Part shown: piece after piece, positions 1 through 7,370 of the stretch
Position numbering within the stretch: position 1 is the first letter of the stretch
How the letters are laid out: the number at the start of each line of letters is the position of its first letter
Assembly: GCA_030619185.1 (NCBI GenBank)
Contig: JAUXBW010000090.1
Location: forward strand, 1 to 8,520
Length of the DNA stretch: 8,520 nucleotides
Direction of reading: 5' to 3'
From: Methyloprofundus sp.
GTDB taxonomy: Bacteria; Pseudomonadota; Gammaproteobacteria; Methylococcales; Methylomonadaceae
Translations under genes and position numbers: made by a program
The notes under the pieces: generated by a model
The model's database searches: none
Seen by the model: only the letters and a program-made list of their open reading frames with translations
What the model was told of the DNA's origin: nothing

Positions 1-121
1 GTATAAAATGCATTATTTCGACAGCCTAAGCAGTGGCCTCCCATGTCGGTTAGGGGGTAAGCCCCAAGTATTTCATATGTATTAAACAAATTCTTAGACA
101 GCAGAGAAGGACGAAGGGCTT

Positions 122-154
122 GTGATAAATATGAGCAACAACATAGATGATTGA
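122..154 (+). other. Possible leader mini-ORF overlapping the ruvB start
   Basis: A short reading frame opens at GTG 122 or ATG 131 and stops at TGA 152-154, giving 10 or 7 residues and overlapping the ruvB ATG at 147 by eight bases. Purine-rich Shine-Dalgarno-like stretches (AAGGA at 107-111, AAGGG at 114-118) are better spaced for this mini-ORF than for ruvB, whose own upstream bases (134-146) carry no clear site. Translation of the mini-ORF could therefore bring ribosomes to the ruvB start by termination-reinitiation. This is inferred from spacing only. A frame this short is expected often by chance. Confidence 0.2.
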
Positions 155-1187
155 AACCGATCGAATTATTAGTGCCACGGGTCAGCAAGACGAAGAACGT
201 CAAGACCGTGCAATCAGACCGAAAACCCTAAAAGATTATATTGGTCAACAGGCTTTATGTGATCAAATGGAGATCTTTATTCAAGCGTCGGTAGCACGTA
301 AAGAAGCGCTGGATCATGTGTTGATATTTGGTCCGCCGGGCCTAGGAAAAACGACTCTGGCCAATATTATAGCGTATGAAATGAACGTTAATCTGCGTCA
401 GACTTCAGGCCCTGTACTGGATAAGGCGGGAGATTTAGCGGCCTTATTAACCAATCTGGAAGCGCATGATGTCCTGTTTATTGATGAAATACACCGCTTA
501 AGTCCGGTTGTCGAAGAAATCCTTTATCCGGCGATGGAGGATTATCAAATCGATATTATGATCGGTGAAGGGCCAGCAGCAAGGTCAATCAAACTGGATT
601 TACCCCCCTTTACTTTAGTCGGTGCAACCACCAGGGCAGGGCTATTAACCTCGCCACTACGCGATCGATTTGGCATTATTCAACGGCTTGAGTTTTATAG
701 TGTTGATGAATTAACACATATAGTCACTCGTTCCGCAAAAGTATTGGGCATACAAATTGATAACAAAGGGGCGCAGGAAATTGCCAAACGCTCGCGCGGC
801 ACCCCACGGATTGCTAATCGCTTACTCAGGCGAGTTCGTGATTATGCCGAAGTGAAAGGGGATGGTACGATCAATCAGGGTATCGCACAGCAAGCGTTAA
901 GCATGTTAAAAGTAGACCACTGTGGTTTTGATCAACTGGACAGACGCTTATTAAAAACCATTATAGATAACTTTGATGGTGGGCCCGTTGGCCTGGATAC
1001 CCTGGCAGCTGCTATCAGTGAAGAACGTGGCACCATAGAAGACGTGTTGGAGCCTTATATGATCCAGCAAGGTTTTATCATGCGTACTCCCAGAGGGCGT
1101 GTTGTCACAAGCAAAACCTATCAACATTTTGGTTTAAGTGCGCCTAAATCGAGCGCACCAGAAAATCAGGATTTGTTTGCAGAATAG
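147..1187 (+). CDS. ruvB: RuvB, Holliday-junction branch-migration ATPase
   Basis: RuvB is the hexameric AAA+ motor that, with RuvA, drives branch migration of Holliday junctions in recombinational repair, in the cytoplasm. The 346-residue product is the usual family length. It shows Walker A GPPGLGKT at residues 62-69, Walker B with D113-E114 (LFIDEIHRL), the sensor-1 motif GATTRAG at 159-165, and the arginine-finger segment LRDRFG around R174. The C-terminal winged-helix DNA-binding part contains EPYMIQQGF and RTPRGR. The start is fixed by an in-frame TAG immediately upstream (144-146) and by the family-typical opening MIETDR. No good Shine-Dalgarno sequence precedes it. In most gammaproteobacteria ruvA lies just upstream, but I find no RuvA C-terminus in the 146 bases available, so ruvB here may be separated from ruvA. 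The gene is intact and converges on hoxY with a 63-base gap. Confidence 0.98.
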   Translation: MIETDRIISATGQQDEERQDRAIRPKTLKDYIGQQALCDQMEIFIQASVARKEALDHVLIFGPPGLGKTTLANIIAYEMNVNLRQTSGPVLDKAGDLAALLTNLEAHDVLFIDEIHRLSPVVEEILYPAMEDYQIDIMIGEGPAARSIKLDLPPFTLVGATTRAGLLTSPLRDRFGIIQRLEFYSVDELTHIVTRSAKVLGIQIDNKGAQEIAKRSRGTPRIANRLLRRVRDYAEVKGDGTINQGIAQQALSMLKVDHCGFDQLDRRLLKTIIDNFDGGPVGLDTLAAAISEERGTIEDVLEPYMIQQGFIMRTPRGRVVTSKTYQHFGLSAPKSSAPENQDLFAE

Positions 1188-1250
1188 TCCTAAGGAGCGA
1201 GCATTTAATAATATCAGAAAGTATATTCGGGTGTCATTGAATTCTCGATC
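1188..1250. other. Short convergent gap between ruvB and hoxY
   Basis: These 63 bases separate the ends of two convergent genes. I see no convincing stem-loop followed by a T-run on either strand, so no intrinsic terminator can be called. A Shine-Dalgarno-like TAAGGAG lies at 1191-1197, three bases after the ruvB stop on the plus strand, but no start codon with an open frame follows it. No trace of a hydrogenase large-subunit gene is present. Confidence 0.6.
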
Positions 1251-1790
1251 CTAATCAAAGTGGACTAATTCATAAGGCAAACTGGGTTCCTGCCCAGCAA
1301 TAATAGCAGTTAAAAATGACCAGAAAACATCGCCAGAGGGAGGGCAGCCTGGCATGTAGTAGTCGACTTTAACTATTTCGTGTATTGGATGTACATTATC
1401 TAATAACAACGGTAATTCAGGGTCACTGGGAATTTGTGCATTTTCAACACCTAAGCCATCTATATAAGCTTCATTTAGGCAGTCTTCTAGCGGGATATGG
1501 TTGCGCATGGCGGGTAAACCACCGTTAATGGCACAGGCTCCGACGGCAACGAGCACTTTGCAGTTTTTACGGAATTCACGCAGTACATGAACATTTTCAG
1601 AATTACATACGCCGCCTTCAATTAAACCAATATCACAAGGACCACAATGTTCTATATCAGTGATGGGGGAGCGGTCAAATTCGATATGCTGGGCTAATTC
1701 AAGCATGCGCTCATCTATATCTAACAAAGACATATGACAACCAAAGCACCCTGCAAGCGAGGTTGTGGCCACTTTTAATTTATCAGTCAT
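1251..1790 (-). CDS. hoxY: HoxY, small subunit of NAD-reducing [NiFe]-hydrogenase
   Basis: HoxY is the small, electron-transferring subunit of the soluble bidirectional [NiFe]-hydrogenase. It normally pairs with HoxH and passes electrons from the active site to HoxU and HoxF through one proximal [4Fe-4S] cluster. The 179-residue protein carries the expected ligand pattern: the family-diagnostic opening motif AGCFGCHMS (C15 and C18), C86 in GACAINGG and C149 in MPGCPPSG. Further cysteines (C49, C52, C62) lie in HCGPCDIG and EGGVC. There is no Tat signal or membrane segment, as expected for a cytoplasmic enzyme. The start overlaps the end of hoxU by eight bases and has an AAGGAG Shine-Dalgarno site about ten bases upstream inside hoxU, so translation is likely coupled. 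The odd point is downstream: the usual next gene, hoxH, is missing. HoxY resembles NuoB-like proteins in fold, but the N-terminal motif makes HoxY the firm call. Confidence 0.93.
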   Translation of the reverse strand: MTDKLKVATTSLAGCFGCHMSLLDIDERMLELAQHIEFDRSPITDIEHCGPCDIGLIEGGVCNSENVHVLREFRKNCKVLVAVGACAINGGLPAMRNHIPLEDCLNEAYIDGLGVENAQIPSDPELPLLLDNVHPIHEIVKVDYYMPGCPPSGDVFWSFLTAIIAGQEPSLPYELVHFD

Positions 1791-2499
1791 GATGTTTGTG
1801 CTCCTTAGCTAAACTGATTTCATCAATTTTGTGCTGATCGTAGGTGCGCTGACCTATAGGCACCTGGTAGCCTGTACGTTTAATCAGAATCGCACCGGTA
1901 GGGCAGATATGCGCGGCGCAATCATTAATATCTAACTCACTGTCCTTTAGTTTGCCACTTTTTGAGTTGATGATCAGGCACTTGTTAATGCCGCGCCCAC
2001 TGATGGCAAAGACATTTTTATGGTCTTTTTCCTGACTGGCGCGTACACATAAATTACAAAAAATACAGCGGTTGTGATCAATTAAAATATCCGGGTGCGA
2101 CGCATCCATTTCTCGATTGGCAAAAAAATGCGGGAAATGGTTGTCATGCATATCTAAATAGTAAGCAATACCTTGTAACTGACAGTTCCCGGTTTTTTCG
2201 CAAGCAGGGCAAAAATGATTACCTTCGACAAATAACATTTGAGTGATGCGTTTTCGGTCATGCTCTAAATCATCACTGTGATTGATAATATCCTGACCTT
2301 GCATCGCTGGAAAGGTGCACGCTGAACAATTTCTGCCATTTACTTTAACAGTGCATAGTTTGCAGCTACCATGTGGCTCATATTCAGGATTATGGCATAG
2401 GTGCGGGATATAAATATTAGCTGCAATAGCCGCATCCATGATGGTTTGCCCCTCTTCGTAGGGTATTTCCTGGCCATCAATTGTGATTGTCTGACTCAT
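1783..2499 (-). CDS. hoxU: HoxU, iron-sulfur diaphorase subunit of NAD-reducing hydrogenase
   Basis: HoxU is the NuoG-like N-terminal iron-sulfur subunit that wires HoxY to the FMN/NADH module HoxF. In its 238 residues I see an N-terminal plant-type [2Fe-2S] ferredoxin domain (C35, C46, C49 and C61, the last in CSAC). Next comes the NuoG-type segment GNHFCPACEKTGNC with H95, C97, C100 and C106 for a [4Fe-4S] cluster. A ferredoxin-like part follows with C145-x2-C148-x2-C151 and a later C194/C199 (CPTGAI). The length fits known HoxU proteins, and it is much shorter than NuoG because the molybdopterin-like domain is absent, which separates it from complex I. Its ATG overlaps the hoxF stop in an ATGA arrangement (2496-2499), with an AGAGGA-like site about nine bases upstream. 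Formate dehydrogenase subunits share the domain, but the hoxF and hoxY neighbours settle the assignment. Confidence 0.93.
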   Translation of the reverse strand: MSQTITIDGQEIPYEEGQTIMDAAIAANIYIPHLCHNPEYEPHGSCKLCTVKVNGRNCSACTFPAMQGQDIINHSDDLEHDRKRITQMLFVEGNHFCPACEKTGNCQLQGIAYYLDMHDNHFPHFFANREMDASHPDILIDHNRCIFCNLCVRASQEKDHKNVFAISGRGINKCLIINSKSGKLKDSELDINDCAAHICPTGAILIKRTGYQVPIGQRTYDQHKIDEISLAKEHKHHD

Positions 2500-4283
2500 A
2501 CTTGATTGTCCTCTACTTGAGCTAAGTGTGCGCCTGCATCGTTACGCTTTGCCAGCCGTCTGGCGGTCTCTAAAGAGGCATCTAAATCAAAGCCAGGTTC
2601 ATAGCTGATATCTTTGAGTTGTTGCGCATAGTTTTCCGGGTAACGTTGCAAGGTTGAGAGAATCGGGTTAGCGGCTGTCTGCCCCAACCCGCAATGACTA
2701 TTATTTTTAACTAATTGACACAATTCTTCTAAAGCTGCAACATCCCCTGCAGAGCCATAGCCATCAACAATTTTGTCCAGCTGCTTTTTTAGTAGAGAGG
2801 TGCCTACTCGACAGGGTGTACAAAAACCACAACTTTCATGGGCAAAAAAATGGGTAAAGTTTTTAACGATGTCCAGAATATTGCGTGTCTGGTTGAAAAT
2901 AATAAAAGAACCCCCTGTGGCAAGATCTTCAAATGCCAGGGTACGTTGAAATTCATCTTGACCAATAAACGTACCGGAAGGGCCGCCAATTTGTATGCCT
3001 AACACATCAGCAGCACCACAGTCCTGTAATACTTGTATGATAGGGGTGCCAAAGGGGTATTCGTATATTCCGGGTTTATTGCAATCACCACTAATACTCA
3101 GTATTTTTGTGCCTTGGGATTGCTCAGTACCTACACTGGCAAACCATTGCCCTCCTGTAACAGCAATTTTACTGGCAGCAAAAAAGGTTTCCACATTATT
3201 AACCACGGTGGGTTTATTTAGAAAGCCCTGGGAAACAGGGTAGGGTGGCCGGTTCCTGGGGATACCGCGCTTGCCTTCTAATGACTCGATCAACGCCGAT
3301 TCTTCACCACAGATATAGGCTCCGCATCCTAGACGGATTTCTATATCAAAATTAAGGCCTTGCGCCAGAATGTTATGACCTAATAGTCCAGCCTCGCGCC
3401 TTTCAAGCAGAATATTTTGTAATTTGTTATAGAGATGTAAATACTCCCCACGTAGATATAAGAAGCCTTGCTCTGCGCCGATTATACTAGCGCATAACGT
3501 CATCCCTTCAAAGACTTGATGTGCATAAGTGTTTAATAAAACTCTGTCTTTAAAAGTGCCGGGCTCACCTTCATCGGCATTACACACAACATAGCGTTCA
3601 GTTTCAGCTTCTTCAGAACAAAAACGCCATTTCAGTGCCGTTTTAAAACCTGCGCCACCGCGCCCGCGCAAACCAGACATCTCAATTTCTTTAAGTGTTT
3701 CTGCCAGGCCTTTCTGGTAACGTGCTTTGAGGGCTTCGCCGGGTGTAACAGGATTTTTTAGTAAGAGGCCCGCCAGATAAATATTATCGTCTACTGTAAA
3801 AAACTCAGTTGGCCATTGCGTTAACGGTACCTGCTGATTAATTAGTGCAACGATAGCATCAATACGTGGTCGATCAAGCCGGGTTAAAGCATGGCCATTG
3901 ACTAATCCGGCAGGCCCCTGGTCGCACATACCTGAGCAAGAGGTATTATTTAAACTGACCAGACCATCGGCACGTGTCTCACCTATGGTTACTTTTAACT
4001 GGCTGGCAAAATAAGCCATTAAATCTTGTTTGCCCAGCATATGGTCGGTGATTGAATCGCTGATCAGTAGGTCATACTGACCTGTAGGTGTTGCATGTAG
4101 AAAGCTATAGAATTCGATAACACTGATGATTTGCGTGCGCGGAATATTAAGCGCAGTTGTCAGCTGTTCTACAGTTGTACCTGAAATGTGCTGATATTCA
4201 GCCTGAATATCGCGCAAGATAGGCAGTAGTCTAACTGGGGATGCTTCATATTTGTCTATGACTGACTGGATAAACGCTTGCAT
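2496..4283 (-). CDS. hoxF: HoxF, NADH/FMN-binding diaphorase subunit (NuoE-NuoF fusion)
   Basis: HoxF is the NAD(H)-oxidoreducing subunit of the soluble hydrogenase. Its 595 residues match the usual length of about 600. Residues 1 to about 150 resemble NuoE; residues from about 165 onward resemble NuoF. The NuoF part has the nucleotide-binding motif GLRGRGGAGF (204-213), the FMN-site motif NADEGEPGTFKDR (235-247), GAYICGEESALIESLEG (321-337), and the [4Fe-4S] ligands C485, C488, C491 (ESCGFCTPC) and C531 (HCGLG). In the NuoE-like part only the second cysteine pair is present (C116, C120 in CSGMC); the positions expected for the first pair, around residues 75-80, are S and D, so a normal NuoE [2Fe-2S] cluster is doubtful. 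The ATG at 4283 is preceded by an AAAGGGAA-type ribosome-binding site. The gene heads the hoxF-hoxU-hoxY operon; a possible sigma-54-type promoter and inverted repeats lie just upstream. Confidence 0.94.
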   Translation of the reverse strand: MQAFIQSVIDKYEASPVRLLPILRDIQAEYQHISGTTVEQLTTALNIPRTQIISVIEFYSFLHATPTGQYDLLISDSITDHMLGKQDLMAYFASQLKVTIGETRADGLVSLNNTSCSGMCDQGPAGLVNGHALTRLDRPRIDAIVALINQQVPLTQWPTEFFTVDDNIYLAGLLLKNPVTPGEALKARYQKGLAETLKEIEMSGLRGRGGAGFKTALKWRFCSEEAETERYVVCNADEGEPGTFKDRVLLNTYAHQVFEGMTLCASIIGAEQGFLYLRGEYLHLYNKLQNILLERREAGLLGHNILAQGLNFDIEIRLGCGAYICGEESALIESLEGKRGIPRNRPPYPVSQGFLNKPTVVNNVETFFAASKIAVTGGQWFASVGTEQSQGTKILSISGDCNKPGIYEYPFGTPIIQVLQDCGAADVLGIQIGGPSGTFIGQDEFQRTLAFEDLATGGSFIIFNQTRNILDIVKNFTHFFAHESCGFCTPCRVGTSLLKKQLDKIVDGYGSAGDVAALEELCQLVKNNSHCGLGQTAANPILSTLQRYPENYAQQLKDISYEPGFDLDASLETARRLAKRNDAGAHLAQVEDNQV

Positions 4284-4304
4284 TCTGTTCCCTTTGACGA
4301 GTAA

Positions 4305-4322
4305 AAGCTAGTACAGCACCTA
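4305..4322 (-). promoter_or_regulatory. Candidate sigma-54-type (-24/-12) promoter for hoxF
   Basis: Reading the minus strand, TAGGTGCTGTACTAGCT contains a GG (bases 4320-4319) and a GC (4308-4307) exactly 12 bases apart, the invariant spacing of sigma-54 promoters, with T before the GG motif region and T after GC. The fit outside GG and GC is only partial (consensus TGGCAC-N5-TTGC). Transcription would begin near 4295, leaving a leader of about 12 bases that starts at the ribosome-binding site, which is short. Sigma-54 control through the activator HoxA is known for hydrogenase operons of other proteobacteria, which raises the prior. No convincing sigma-70 promoter was found for comparison. 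Confidence 0.27.
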
Positions 4323-4327
4323 TTTTG
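4309..4327 (+). repeat. Left arm of a 19-base inverted repeat upstream of hoxF
   Basis: The bases TAGTACAGCACCTATTTTG are the reverse complement of bases 4393-4411 at 17 of 19 positions; the inner 14 (4314-4327) match perfectly and the two differences are both C/T changes when read on the minus strand. The arm begins with TA. The candidate -24/-12 promoter overlaps it. Confidence 0.85.
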
Positions 4328-4360
4328 GGCGGTTCAATAGATAATTGTAATTTATACTAC

Positions 4361-4386
4361 TGATTAGATTTTTAAAAAACTAATCA
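4361..4386. repeat. AT-rich near-perfect palindrome between the repeat arms
   Basis: TGATTAG at 4361-4367 and CTAATCA at 4380-4386 are exact reverse complements, and the AT-rich middle (a T-run then an A-run) continues the symmetry with a single mismatched pair, making a 26-base near-palindrome. It lies inside the larger inverted repeat but is not centred in it (midpoint 4373.5 against 4360). It could be a dimeric regulator's operator or a bidirectional hairpin; no GC-rich stem supports a strong terminator. Confidence 0.6.
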
Positions 4387-4392
4387 TCTGTA

Positions 4393-4411
4393 CAAAATAG
4401 GTGCTGCATTA
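4393..4411 (-). repeat. Right arm of a 19-base inverted repeat upstream of hoxF
   Basis: CAAAATAGGTGCTGCATTA is the partner of the arm at 4309-4327, 65 bases away across the perfectly matching 14-base core (4393-4406). It ends with TA, so both outer ends of the 103-base unit 4309-4411 are TA. The 17 bases TGTACAAAATAGGTGCT at 4389-4405 partly resemble the NtrC-type enhancer consensus TGCACYWWWWTGGTGCA and would sit about 105 bases upstream of the inferred hoxF start. Confidence 0.85.
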
Positions 4412-4443
4412 AAGTGAATAGTGATTAACTCAAAGTTAGTGTA

Positions 4444-4463
4444 GGCTGCGGCTTTAGCCCGCC
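4444..4463. repeat. Small GC-rich hairpin downstream of uvrA (REP-like)
   Basis: GCGGC (4448-4452) can pair with GCCCGC (4457-4462) around a TTTA loop with one bulged C, in an otherwise AT-rich spacer. No T-run follows in the uvrA transcript direction, so it is not a classical intrinsic terminator. Its look (GGCTTTAGCC with GC-rich flanks) suits an interspersed extragenic palindrome or a 3'-end-protecting stem, but only one copy is visible in the window. Confidence 0.3.
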
Positions 4464-4526
4464 AATTTCCCAAAAAATCTGATAAAAGCTGGCTAAATTC
4501 ACGGCCTATGCCAAGCATTATAAACC

Positions 4527-7358
4527 TTAATTAAAAAAACGTTTTAGATAATGACCTGTATGTGAGTGCTGCATTGTCGATACTTGCTTTGGTGTACCTT
4601 CCGCTACGACAGTTCCACCACCACTCCCGCCTTCAGGACCAATATCAATAATCCAGTCAGCTGTTTTAATAACATCCAGATTATGCTCAATCACAATGAT
4701 AGTATTACCATGGTCACGCAAAGTATGTAAAACATTAAGTAACTGTTGAATGTCATGAAAATGCAAGCCAGTCGTCGGCTCATCCAGAATATATAAGGTT
4801 TTACCCGTGTCGCGTTTGGATAATTCCTTGGATAGCTTAACCCGTTGTGCTTCACCCCCAGATAAAGTAGTCGCATTTTGCCCCAGAGTAATATAGGTGA
4901 GGCCGACATCTAGCATGGTTTGCAGTTTGCGTGCTAAAACGGGGATCGGTTTAAAGAAGATATAGGCTTCCTCAACAGTCATCTCTAACACTTCGTTGAT
5001 CGTTCTCCCTTTGTAACGAATCTCCAGCGTTTCACGGTTATAGCGTTTACCAGCGCAGACATCACAATGCACAAAAACATCGGGCAGGAAGTGCATTTCT
5101 ACCTTGACCACTCCATCACCCCGACAGGACTCACAGCGCCCTCCTTTTACATTGAAGCTAAAGCGACCAGGCGTATAACCGCGCGAACGAGATTCAGGTG
5201 TGGCAGCAAAAAGTTCACGGATAGGTGTAAATAAACCGGTATAGGTTGCAGGATTTGAGCGTGGGGTCCTGCCAATCGGACTTTGATTGATATCTACTAC
5301 TTTATCAATCTGATCTAAGCCTTCGACTGATTGACATGGCGCTGGTAATGTCGTTGCCCGGTTAATAGTCCGCGCTGCATAGCGGTATAAAGTATCATTG
5401 ACCAGTGTTGATTTTCCTGAGCCAGATACTCCCGTGACACAAGTGAATAAGCCTATGGGGAAATTAACGTCAATATTTTGTAAGTTATTACCCTCGGCGT
5501 TATGCACCGTAATCAGTTTTTTAGCGTTTCGAGCTGTGAGTTGCTCAGAACCCGTGATGTTCAACTTTCCAGAAAGATACTGTCCGGTAATAGAGCACTC
5601 ACTATTGATAACATCTTCTGGGGTACCCTGAGCAATAATCTGTCCCCCATGTACACCAGCACCAGGCCCTATATCAACCACATACTGAGCCGCACGGATG
5701 GCATCTTCATCATGTTCCACTACAATAACAGTATTACCTAGATCACGTAACCTAAAAAGGGTCTTCAGTAGTCGGTCATTATCTCGTTGATGTAAACCAA
5801 TAGAGGGTTCATCAAGAACATACATCACGCCTACTAGCCCGGCACCAATTTGACTAGCCAGGCGAATACGTTGTGCTTCGCCACCTGATAGCGTATCAGC
5901 ACTGCGATCCAGAGTCAGGTAATCCAGACCGACATTAACTAAAAATTCCAGGCGTTGCTGGATTTCGGTGACGATTTTTTCAGCTATCTGGCCGCGTTGC
6001 CCGGGTAAGTTAAGTGTTTTAAAAAAATCCAGTGCTACACGAATAGGCAGTCGGGTTATTTCATAAATAGGCCGAGCGTCGATAAATACATTACGTGCAG
6101 CCGTGTTTAGGCGAGAACCAGTACAACGGGGACAAACCTTATTTGCTTGATATTTAGCCAGTTCATCACGCACAACCTGAGAGTCGGTTTCATGATAGCG
6201 GCGCTCCATATTGGCAATGATGCCTTCAAAACTATGGCGTTTTTTACGTTTTTTACCGCTACCAGTGACAAATGAAAAATCAATCGCTTTTCGACCACTC
6301 CCATACAGAATGATATGCTGGATTTCATCACTCAGTTTATTAAACGGTGTTTCCGGGTCAAAGTCATAATGCGTGGCAAGCGAACAAATAATTTGATAAT
6401 AATAGGCATTACGTCTATCCCAGCCTCTAACAGCTCCTGCAGCTAAACTAAGTTCATTATTATGCACCACCAGATCAGGGTCAAAATGCTGTTTTACTCC
6501 CAGACCATCACAGGCCGAACATGCACCTTTGGGGTTGTTAAAAGAAAAAATACGCGGTTCTAGTTCTGTAATGCTATATCCGCACAGGGAACAGGCATAT
6601 TTCTCTGAAAAGACCAGTTGTCTTGGATGTTTGTCATCGTCATCCATACAGACTGCAGTGGCGACACCTTCAGCAATTCTTAGTGCTGTTTCAAAGGATT
6701 CGGCCAGGCGTAGCTTGATATCCTGGCGAATTTTAAAGCGGTCAACAATAACTTCAATGGTATGTTTTTTTTTGCCCTCTAATTCCGGAAGTTCATCTAA
6801 TTCATAGACAATCCCATCCACCCGCACACGTATAAATCCTTGCGCTTGTAGATCTTCCAGTAATTGAACATGCTCACCCTTGCGCTCATTGACTACCGGT
6901 GCCAGGAGCATCCAGCGTTCACCCTCAGTTTGCTCTAGTACATGGTCAACCATCTGGCTAACGGTTTGTGCTTCCAGGGATAAACCATGCTCAGGACAGC
7001 AAGGAGTACCGGCACGAGCATATAAGAGTCTCAGATAATCATATATTTCGGTAATGGTTCCGACTGTGGAGCGGGGATTGTGAGAGGTTGATTTCTGCTC
7101 TATGGATATGGCCGGAGATAAGCCTTCGATATGATCAACATCAGGCTTTTCCATCATAGATAAAAACTGACGTGCATAAGCTGATAGGGATTCTACATAA
7201 CGTCGTTGTCCTTCAGCATAGATGGTATCGAAGGCAAGAGATGATTTACCTGAACCTGATAGGCCAGTAATGACAATTAAGGCATCACGGGGCAAATCAA
7301 GATCAATATTTTTCAGATTATGTGTTCTTGCGCCCCGTATACTAATTTTATCTATCAT
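4527..7358 (-). CDS. uvrA: UvrA, excinuclease ABC subunit A
   Basis: UvrA is the damage-recognition ATPase of nucleotide-excision repair; as a dimer it scans DNA in the cytoplasm and loads UvrB on lesions. The 943 residues match the normal length of about 940. The two ABC modules are complete: Walker A GLSGSGKS (32-39) and GVSGSGKS (643-650), signatures LSGGEAQR (from L490 and L832), and Walker B D516-E517 and D859-E860. Both structural zinc modules are intact: C256-x2-C259 with C280-x2-C283, and C742-x2-C745-x19-C765-x2-C768, the latter within the DNA-binding signature region. The usual [16 protein letters not shown] segment lies near residue 90. The ATG starts only 12 bases after the galU stop, and that gap (CCCACTTCTTAA on the coding strand) has no Shine-Dalgarno sequence, so coupling to galU translation is likely. 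In many relatives uvrA is preceded by an SOS box; none is evident in this arrangement. Confidence 0.98.
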   Translation of the reverse strand: MIDKISIRGARTHNLKNIDLDLPRDALIVITGLSGSGKSSLAFDTIYAEGQRRYVESLSAYARQFLSMMEKPDVDHIEGLSPAISIEQKSTSHNPRSTVGTITEIYDYLRLLYARAGTPCCPEHGLSLEAQTVSQMVDHVLEQTEGERWMLLAPVVNERKGEHVQLLEDLQAQGFIRVRVDGIVYELDELPELEGKKKHTIEVIVDRFKIRQDIKLRLAESFETALRIAEGVATAVCMDDDDKHPRQLVFSEKYACSLCGYSITELEPRIFSFNNPKGACSACDGLGVKQHFDPDLVVHNNELSLAAGAVRGWDRRNAYYYQIICSLATHYDFDPETPFNKLSDEIQHIILYGSGRKAIDFSFVTGSGKKRKKRHSFEGIIANMERRYHETDSQVVRDELAKYQANKVCPRCTGSRLNTAARNVFIDARPIYEITRLPIRVALDFFKTLNLPGQRGQIAEKIVTEIQQRLEFLVNVGLDYLTLDRSADTLSGGEAQRIRLASQIGAGLVGVMYVLDEPSIGLHQRDNDRLLKTLFRLRDLGNTVIVVEHDEDAIRAAQYVVDIGPGAGVHGGQIIAQGTPEDVINSECSITGQYLSGKLNITGSEQLTARNAKKLITVHNAEGNNLQNIDVNFPIGLFTCVTGVSGSGKSTLVNDTLYRYAARTINRATTLPAPCQSVEGLDQIDKVVDINQSPIGRTPRSNPATYTGLFTPIRELFAATPESRSRGYTPGRFSFNVKGGRCESCRGDGVVKVEMHFLPDVFVHCDVCAGKRYNRETLEIRYKGRTINEVLEMTVEEAYIFFKPIPVLARKLQTMLDVGLTYITLGQNATTLSGGEAQRVKLSKELSKRDTGKTLYILDEPTTGLHFHDIQQLLNVLHTLRDHGNTIIVIEHNLDVIKTADWIIDIGPEGGSGGGTVVAEGTPKQVSTMQHSHTGHYLKRFFN

Positions 7359-7370
7359 TTAAGAAGTGGG

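Noticed and set aside
51..68. TAGGGGGTAAG at 51-61 recurs at 8408-8418, with similar flanks (15 of 18 bases), near both ends of the window
   Set aside because: Several 11-base repeats are expected by chance in a window this long, the match is G-rich low-complexity sequence, and no target duplication or transposase links the copies.
2..85. Open plus-strand frame from the left edge to TAA 83-85 (M at 8), about 25 residues
   Set aside because: Too short, no ribosome-binding site visible, no recognisable family; it does not resemble the C-terminus of RuvA or another expected neighbour.
2995..3243. Plus-strand open frames opposite hoxF, and similar long frames opposite or out of frame within uvrA
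   Set aside because: They lie wholly inside well-supported genes with intact motifs, have no ribosome-binding sites and encode composition typical of antisense shadows.
1251..4283. Alternative reading of the three hox genes as complex I (NuoE/F, NuoG, NuoB) subunits
   Set aside because: HoxU lacks the long C-terminal NuoG domain, HoxF is a NuoE-NuoF fusion, and the small subunit has the hydrogenase-specific AGCFGCHMS opening.
4421..4440. TAACT-CAA-AGTTA stem as a uvrA terminator
   Set aside because: Five AT-rich pairs with no following T-run on the uvrA strand are too weak to call a terminator.
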